In this document: one piece after another, positions 57,616-64,000 of the stretch
How the letters are laid out: every line of letters starts with the position of its first letter
Numbering within the stretch: position 1 is the stretch's first letter
From: Asterella californica
Lineage: Eukaryota > Streptophyta > Marchantiopsida > Marchantiales > Aytoniaceae
DNA: 64,000 nt
NCBI GenBank assembly: GCA_036924285.1
Contig: JAYKYS010000018.1
Location: 7,254,001 to 7,318,000, forward strand
Direction: 5' to 3'
Notes under the pieces: model-generated
The model's input: the letters and a program-made list of their open reading frames with translations, nothing else
Database searches by the model: none
Told to the model about the DNA's origin: nothing
Position numbers and translations under genes: made by a program

Positions 57616-60110
57616 TGTCGAACAGTTCTCACGCACTCGATTGAGAAAAACCAGGAGGATATTGCTGAGTTACTAGGGGAATTATAATGACTGAAACTGG
57701 AGATCTCACTTTCAAGAATCGTAAGAAACACCAGCGACGCATACGAGAGGAAAACCCTCGTACCATTCCTCGTGAGACGCGTGAAAGTTTAGCGCAGTGG
57801 AATGGAAGATCGGCGGTGCATAATGCTGTATACAGCAGTAAGCGCAGCAGCCTGCTCTGAGCACACACCGCAGAGTTTAGTGCGAAATCATGAAGGGAAA
57901 GAATCGATCCACTCAAACTCCCTTGTATAGAATGTATGCTGTTGTGTACTCTCCATTCGGTGGAAACGCTGCAGGTAAATAACCACAGTTCCTACTCTTG
58001 CTTTGGATCTGGAACTTCAGCGGATGTGCAGCTGCAGCTGCTTTTACGCAGCCTATTCTTGCAACAGTGGAGCTTATGGGATATATTCGATTGGCCAATC
58101 CCCGAGATAAGGGCCAAAACTATCGGCGGAGCAAAAGATGCGTTACTGGGTAATAAGTTCTCTTGCCGGGCACCTGGATGACGCATGTCGTTGGATAGAA
58201 GGCTGGGCCAGGTTCAGGAAGTTGGACTTGGCCAACGTCCTGAAGCTCTATCTTGACCATGCCACACCGTCGATCACCCAGCTGGTAAGAAGATTCGGGA
58301 AGATCAGGGCCTCGACATATACAAACCCACAACATATTTATCGCTCCGAAACTGGAGTGGGGCATCTCTTACCACGGAAGGGCCATGGATCTCACTCATC
58401 CTTGATATTTGAAATCGCCAGAGGATCAAGTACCATCGATATCGAAGGAGCTTTTTGTGTCCAGCTTTTAGCATCATCGGCTCTGCCAGTGATACTAAAA
58501 CTTCCTACTTCTCCTACATGTACGTTTTGAACGATCTGCTACAATTTCGGTTTAAAGTATGTTCTTGACTTGGTGGAAAGCTGGACTTGACACGATCTTT
58601 GATTCCCGATATGCATGTAGCACGCTTTTCAAAAGAAAGGGAGAGATACGGTGATAGTAGAATCGTTCTAATCGTGGTTACAGAGGTTTCGGAAGATAAC
58701 AGTGACAACGGCATGGTAGAAGATCCCTTACGATGATATTTCCGTGAAAATATAATAAGGATAGTGTAGAGTTTGGATATATAATGAATGTCGAATGGAA
58801 GGCGTCGCACAGGTTATCCATTCGGAGCAACCATCCAAAATATATCTTCCGGGATAACTTGCAGCTGGTTTCGTCATGAAGCCGGATAAGAGGGTGAATC
58901 AGACGTCTGCAGAAGTTGGGAAAAACATGATGACTGCACTTGTTTGACTATCATTCGTACAAGTCGTCTGTAAGCAACTACCTTGACCTGACGCCGTAAT
59001 CTGAGTTTTCTGGAAGGATTCTAAGCCTCGAAAGTTTTCTGGAAGGATTCGGAGACAGTCCGTGCAATATGAGTCGACATCTTGCCTATCGATACCCTGC
59101 CCACAAAGACAGATGGTGTGCGTGTTTATTGGACAGACATACTGAGCGGATTACAACCTTCAAGTACATACATGCACGCAAGTCACCTCTGATTTGGTTA
59201 CTTCTCAGTGAGAAGAAACAAGTATGGGTAGCTCTCGAAGAGATTTAAGCACAAGAGTAGGATCCAGAGCCAATGTAGATACACTTAGCTCAAAACTGTA
59301 TCTTTTACTCCTCGAACCATCTCCACTGCCTCGAGAACAGATGTTGACAGGGGTCCTCGTAAACATCTGTTGTCAAGGTTCTCCTACCTGCCGTTAATAA
59401 ATCGAGAACGTCAGAGAGCTGTCATCTGGTTTGCTTAAGAATATTTCTTCTGGACACAAAGTTTCCACAAAAGACAACTGAAACTGAAGAGACTTCCTGG
59501 GGACATAACTCGAAGATCTTTCAAGATACAGAAGAGCAGCATACAGGATACAGCAGAACTCGTTGGAAGTTCTTCAAACGTGAAAATTGACAACTCGTTT
59601 CACGCGTAAAGCCGCATTATAAGCACTTCACCAAATGGACGAAGAGTCGGACGAACGTCAGTAAATCCATCACATCAGTGCTTGAGGCAGCGCTGATATC
59701 AAAGCGCCAGACCTTCGCTGACTCCAGTCAACAGCTGTAAGTCTCAGTATGACCAATCTGTTGTGAAATATGCTTTCTCAACTAACTTTCCATCCGTATA
59801 TTCTGATTTTCAAATCCTGTACCCACTTCACCAAGCTGTAACAAATTCCCGATACACATTGCTGTCACTTGTGGGAGGAAAACCCTTTAACCACTGCCTT
59901 TGTCTAATACAGCCTATCCTATGCAACTTATAATTGTGGGATTGTGTAGGAACTTAAAAGCTAAGCGAATCAATCAAAATTGTTCCATGTTTAGTAGTAA
60001 AGTCTGATGAAATGTAAATTAATAATAACGAGAGAAACACTCATGTAGCTACGTAACAACTTCACCGCAACTTCTTTAAATGGTACTCTATAAAATCTGT
60101 ATCCATATGA
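57616..60110. other. non-coding stretch upstream of the lectin-like gene
   Basis: It presumably includes the promoter of the minus-strand lectin-like gene; a TATAAT-like element lies near 57675-57682 (minus). A plus frame 58138-58530 is open for 130 codons but has no recognisable domain and overlaps minus frames of equal quality; I do not call it a gene. Confidence 0.4.
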
Positions 60111-60120
60111 CATCAGATAC

Positions 60121-60476
60121 CAGATATTTACTTTACCCAACCCCTAATACGTTTGTCTGACTTGATCCCACCCTCTTAACTTTGCGTTACTTGACCCAAC
60201 TCCTCACTTGCAACAGCAGGTTTATCATGATGTAAACACGCTGCACTAAAATAAATAAAAGAAATCTGTGTTCAGTAACTGTTGTAAAGGTATTTTAAAT
60301 TAAATTTTCCATGTATAAAAAATACATAGTTACGACTAATATACACTCTTTGCATTTTGATGACGTGACATTTGGACCTACTGAACCTGCTGTAGCCAGT
60401 CAAGGGTATGGTCAAAGTAACGCAAAGTTAAGGGTGGGGATACTAAATAATAGGCGTGGAGTAAAGTAAATTTCTG
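60121..60476. mobile_element. MITE, Mutator-like, with 10-bp target duplication
   Basis: A 356-bp non-coding element flanked by identical CATCAGATAC at 60111-60120 and 60477-60486. Termini are inverted: the left begins CAGATATTTACTTTACCC and the right, reversed, begins CAGAAATTTACTTTACTCC. The inverted similarity continues about 100 bp inward, through CTTAACTTTGCGTTACTT and ACAGCAGGTT, at roughly 75 percent identity. A 9-10-bp target duplication and long inverted ends are typical of Mutator-like (MULE) derived MITEs. No transposase is present. Confidence 0.85.
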
Positions 60477-60486
60477 CATCAGATAC

Positions 60487-61669
60487 TAATATGTATGAAT
60501 TTAGGGAGTATTCTCTTGAGGAGGTACTTCTCTTGAGAAGAACAATAAACGTTCAGGACTGGAAACTTGTATTAGTGGTAAAGCTAATAATCACGAAATT
60601 ACGAGCTGTAACCACGAAGTACGTGATAATCATGACAGTAACAAACGCTAACATTCGTACAGTAGTCATTTTTTGTAATTCCATGCCAAGATTGCAGGTT
60701 CCAGTTGAGCTTGACACTCCGTCTGCAGACGATGCATGCATCTGAGTCATTACACTGGACTTCATAGTGTGGTTATTGCCCGATCGTGCTAGACTTGAAG
60801 ATTGGTGGCCTCTTCCTGGACTTTTCGATTCTTTATCAGATGGACCTTCTCAAGGCTTACAACTCTACTGGATTCAGGACGAGATGCAGTGTGCCCAGAG
60901 TTTCTAGCGAACAGTTGATCGAGCAATGTACGTTTGGGTGGGACAGAGTATCGAGCCCAGCGACTCTTGGTAGAAGAAAATGCACGACACCAAGCTGGGC
61001 CTGCGTTCGAAGGAGGAAGGTTTCGATCCGTGTTCACTATATGGTTTCGAGGCTTAGCAAGAAATCTGGAATCAAGAAATGAGTGGCTCCTTCGGTTTCA
61101 CCTACAAGATTGGGTCGGACGTGGGGAGCAACTAACAAGCCTGAGACGTGATTACATGCCCTTTACTAAGTGAGACCATCATCTGTGTTACCATTGAGTC
61201 GAAGGAAAACAACATTATTTGACCTAAGTCACAAGCTCTCGGTCTCAATCATGTTCTCATTGTAGCCAAATCAACTACTTTCTGAGAGAGGTATATTGCT
61301 CCATGTATGTCTTCTGATATGAGGAAGCATTCTTCTTCGCGTTCGACCAGTTCGAAGGGAAGGTTATACATTGTCAAGATCTCGAAGGATCATCATACAG
61401 TCAAAAGACTTCCAAGCAGGTTTATTCCGACTTCATTTATCACATCTCAGAGCTAGCGTTGTTATACGCTATCAGACTATCCTGGCCAGAAGCCGTGCCT
61501 CTCAGCCGTGATCAATCAACGCAGTAAATTAACGTACGGTAAATGTCAAGTGATGCAATGAGTCACAACTCTTAATTATGTCGAATTCGAAGTCGGTCAA
61601 TCCTAATTCCGAGATGTGAGGCATGGAAAGAAGTAGTGCAATCAACTTTCTGGAGTTCCGTGGTCATGG
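60487..61669. other. non-coding stretch downstream of the GH15 gene
   Basis: No gene supported. Frames at 60491-60745 and 60786-61082 lack motifs and overlap equally open frames on the other strand. It contains the GH15 gene's 3' flank (61573-61669). Confidence 0.4.
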
Positions 61670-63715
61670 TTAAATTACTCTCAACTCGTCCAAGGCAACG
61701 ACATGGAGAATGTACATGGCGTGCGACCACGTCAAAGGAACGCACCAGGCGGTTCGTCCAGTGACCCGATCGACCTGCTCGGGAAGCAAACCCAAGTTCG
61801 TCTGGTGATCTATAGCCCACTGCAAAGCTTGTATCGACAGTTCTACATCTCCACGCTTGAGATCGTAAAGACCCATCCAAAGTGTTGTCACAATCCAAGG
61901 GTTGCCACCCACGTAATGGTCATATTCGTAACGCTTGAGCCCGCCGACTTCAGGAACTGTAAGCCTGTTCCGAATCTCCTCGGCTGTGAGCTTCATTTTC
62001 CTATCGTTGGCGCGTATGACATTGAAGGGTACGCACAGCCCCAGCAGCGACGTATCGATGACAGTATCGATGTTGGCGTAATGATGAACGTATCCTTTAT
62101 CCTCCTTCTGCGTGTACACTCGAACACCCTTGAGCTTATTCTCTCTGTAGGCGTACTCGGTGATTTGCGCCTTGAGCGAGCGGAGAAAATGCCCTCGTTC
62201 TTCTGACCACCCGACTTTGGTAATCGCGTCCAGAATGTTGTCCGCCACTTCAACCCAGGGCGTGGATTCTGGAATATGGTCCAGCAGTTCTGCGAAGTCC
62301 ACAGCACTCTTCAGTCCTCCGTAGACTGCAGCTGCCGAGTACACGTGCTCTCCCAATCGCTCCTCCCACAAGTCCCTGGATGCCAGCGGAAGCTTGGTGT
62401 CGTGATCGATGAAAATTGTGAGAAAGTCTGCCGCTCTCTTGATGGGAGCCCACATTTTCTCGGCGAACTCGATTGCTTTCTCAGGTTTCTTGGCTTCGAT
62501 GAGAGCCTCGTAGTGCTGCCACATGCCCCAGAGGATGGACCCGGTCTCGTCGACTTGGAAGCCCCACTGCGGAGCCATGCGCGCATCCATGAAGTGGCGC
62601 TGTGCCCACGATCCATCGGGGCCTTGCGCTCTCAGCGTCCAGTCGTAGAAGTGGGTGACAAGATCGTGATAACCAGCTTGATCGATAGCCGTGCAAACAT
62701 AAGCTGCATCGCGTCCCCAGCAGAAGGAATACCCTCCGCATCGAGTGTAATCCTCGTCGAACTCCGGAGCAGCCGTTATCGCTCCGCTTCTGTCACACAT
62801 TAACTTGATGGCCAACACCGAGCGCTTGAACAAGCGTCTGATGGAGTCGTTCGACGTGTGCAGGGTTCTGCTCTGCTGGAGAAACCGATGCCAGTACAGA
62901 ATGGTCGCATCGAGCAATCTCGAAGCGCCGCGCGCTTTGGCTGACTTATGCGCAGCTACTGCGAGTTCAAAACTGTCACCTGCGCTCAAGAAAACGGGGA
63001 TGTTGACGCATTCTTCCGCCGACAAGACGAAACTCCAACTCAAAGCTCCATGCATCCCCACGGATGCATCATTTCCGTTCAACTGGATGGTGTGATTGCT
63101 GTGACTTTCGTGCCCGTCAGCTGCTGATAGCCCATTTCTGCCTTGCATGAAATCGTTACTAGCCTTCGGCCTCGTAGTGAGCATATCACGTTGCTTCCCG
63201 GCTTCATAACCCGTGCATTCGCGCTCGCTCCCGATGGCGAAAGCATGTCTATGGCGATAGAAAACCATGGCGTCATGCTCCTTGTCGAACTGCACGGCAT
63301 TGTATCGCGTGCTCTCGGCTATGGCGAAGGCCGCGGAGAGGTATAACGAGACCTTGAGTGTATTTTGCTCCAAAGATGTTACGTCCACGCTTCGCACTAA
63401 CGTGTCACTGTCGGGTAAGCAGAAGTCCGTGACCTCTATCGCCACAGGCAACCCCCTGCAAGTGCTCGCAGTGACGAGACAATTCGTGTCTTCGAGATAG
63501 TATTGACGATGTGTCCATGAGTCGCTGTTCAACCAGGCGATGTCATCGGACCATTTCTCCACATGCACTCCGAACAAGAATTCGTTGACATGGTGAGGGC
63601 TGTTGATCTGTGGCCACCAGAGACGGTGAAGCTCTCCATCCGCCCCGAGAGTTCCGAGCATTCGGCCATTTCCAACGATCCCTTCAACGAGGAACGGTTT
63701 GGATTTCAGACTCAT
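61670..63715 (-). CDS. GH15 glucoamylase-like hydrolase, bacterial type
   Basis: An intronless 681-residue protein of glycoside hydrolase family 15, whose members hydrolyse alpha-glucosidic bonds (glucoamylase, glucodextranase, some trehalases) with inversion. The N-terminal beta-sandwich domain (about 1-270) opens with FLVEGIVGNGRMLGTLGADGELHRLWWP, here given in part, typical of bacterial members. The (alpha/alpha)6 catalytic domain (about 290-675) has GYSFCWGRDAAYV (328-340), GSWAQR (368-373), QVDETG (387-392), DLWEE (448-452; Glu451 is the predicted general acid by analogy with fungal glucoamylase) and GLLPEQVD (642-649; Glu646 the predicted base). The 195-residue gap between them suits the family. 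No signal peptide or transit-like N-terminus is visible, so it is probably cytosolic. No introns and bacterial-style architecture suggest acquisition by horizontal transfer; the exact substrate is unknown. Both catalytic Glu are present and the frame is intact. Confidence 0.92.
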   Translation of the reverse strand: MSLKSKPFLVEGIVGNGRMLGTLGADGELHRLWWPQINSPHHVNEFLFGVHVEKWSDDIAWLNSDSWTHRQYYLEDTNCLVTASTCRGLPVAIEVTDFCLPDSDTLVRSVDVTSLEQNTLKVSLYLSAAFAIAESTRYNAVQFDKEHDAMVFYRHRHAFAIGSERECTGYEAGKQRDMLTTRPKASNDFMQGRNGLSAADGHESHSNHTIQLNGNDASVGMHGALSWSFVLSAEECVNIPVFLSAGDSFELAVAAHKSAKARGASRLLDATILYWHRFLQQSRTLHTSNDSIRRLFKRSVLAIKLMCDRSGAITAAPEFDEDYTRCGGYSFCWGRDAAYVCTAIDQAGYHDLVTHFYDWTLRAQGPDGSWAQRHFMDARMAPQWGFQVDETGSILWGMWQHYEALIEAKKPEKAIEFAEKMWAPIKRAADFLTIFIDHDTKLPLASRDLWEERLGEHVYSAAAVYGGLKSAVDFAELLDHIPESTPWVEVADNILDAITKVGWSEERGHFLRSLKAQITEYAYRENKLKGVRVYTQKEDKGYVHHYANIDTVIDTSLLGLCVPFNVIRANDRKMKLTAEEIRNRLTVPEVGGLKRYEYDHYVGGNPWIVTTLWMGLYDLKRGDVELSIQALQWAIDHQTNLGLLPEQVDRVTGRTAWCVPLTWSHAMYILHVVALDELRVI

Positions 63716-63848
63716 TTAAAGTGCTCGATGCCGACCTCCAACTTGACACGATGCATATGGCGACAGCCACTGACATCAGTCGCCGGCTCTTCCGATCATG
63801 AACTTGAATCGTGTATGTGACTGAATAGCGGTGTATGAGTTAAGCACG

Positions 63849-63860
63849 ATTATATATACC
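63849..63860 (-). promoter_or_regulatory. TATA box of the GH15 gene
   Basis: GGTATATATAAT on the minus strand, about 135-145 bp upstream of the GH15 ATG at 63715. A consensus plant TATA element at a sensible distance shows that the gene has a eukaryotic promoter context. Confidence 0.6.
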
Positions 63861-64000
63861 AGATTCATAGACACGGATGCCAGGCCGTTCAGTGCACTAG
63901 AATCTTGCTGGCCCACTGGATCAAATTGAAGGGGCTGCAATGCTTCGCAATGTAAGAGCCGTAGCTCGCCAGAGAAGTGAACCACCGCTCGGGAGACCGC

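Noticed and set aside
58138..58530. 130-codon plus-strand frame upstream of the lectin-like gene
   Set aside because: No recognisable domain, and the opposite strand is equally open; likely chance.

Overview
The window looks like nuclear DNA of a land plant. The evidence is two class III peroxidase genes with the conserved plant three-intron layout and GT-AG introns, a bulb-type (mannose-binding-like) lectin with a GPI-type tail, Ty1/copia and Ty3/gypsy debris, a MITE and a decayed nuclear 5.8S rDNA fragment. Low gene density, and an intronless bacterial-type GH15 hydrolase next to plant genes, make an early-diverging land plant such as a bryophyte (possibly a liverwort) my best guess. The species cannot be fixed from the sequence, and I ran no searches.

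Layout. 0-9 kb: mostly non-coding, with an unrecognised exon-like ORF (3.1-3.6 kb), a putative terminal exon (5.2-5.4 kb, minus) and a split gene for an NTF2-like small protein (7.5-8.7 kb, minus). 9.3-34.5 kb: a repeat-dominated block. One promoter-bearing repeat unit occurs four times (A-D). Units B to D lie in a giant inverted repeat: left arm 14.14-20.85 kb, spacer 1.06 kb, right arm 21.92-34.50 kb. The right arm carries a 5.0-kb copia element with intact target duplications, and the left arm keeps the corresponding empty site. 35.1-35.5 kb: three exact 143-bp tandem units. 37.5 kb: a Ty3/gypsy reverse-transcriptase fragment.

40.9-53.1 kb: two peroxidase genes pointing away from each other. 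The minus-strand one is frameshifted just before its distal haem motif; the plus-strand one reads through completely (351 aa). 55.2-55.3 kb: 5.8S rDNA relic. 56.9-57.6 kb: secreted lectin-like gene (minus). 60.1-60.5 kb: a MITE with a 10-bp target duplication. 61.7-63.7 kb: intronless GH15 glucoamylase-like gene (minus) with a TATA box upstream.

The genes form no operon or evident pathway. The peroxidases and the lectin are secreted, wall or apoplast type products; the GH15 enzyme and the NTF2-like protein have no visible signal peptide. The most unusual structure is the 20.4-kb palindrome with its outward-facing promoter units and its one-sided copia insertion.
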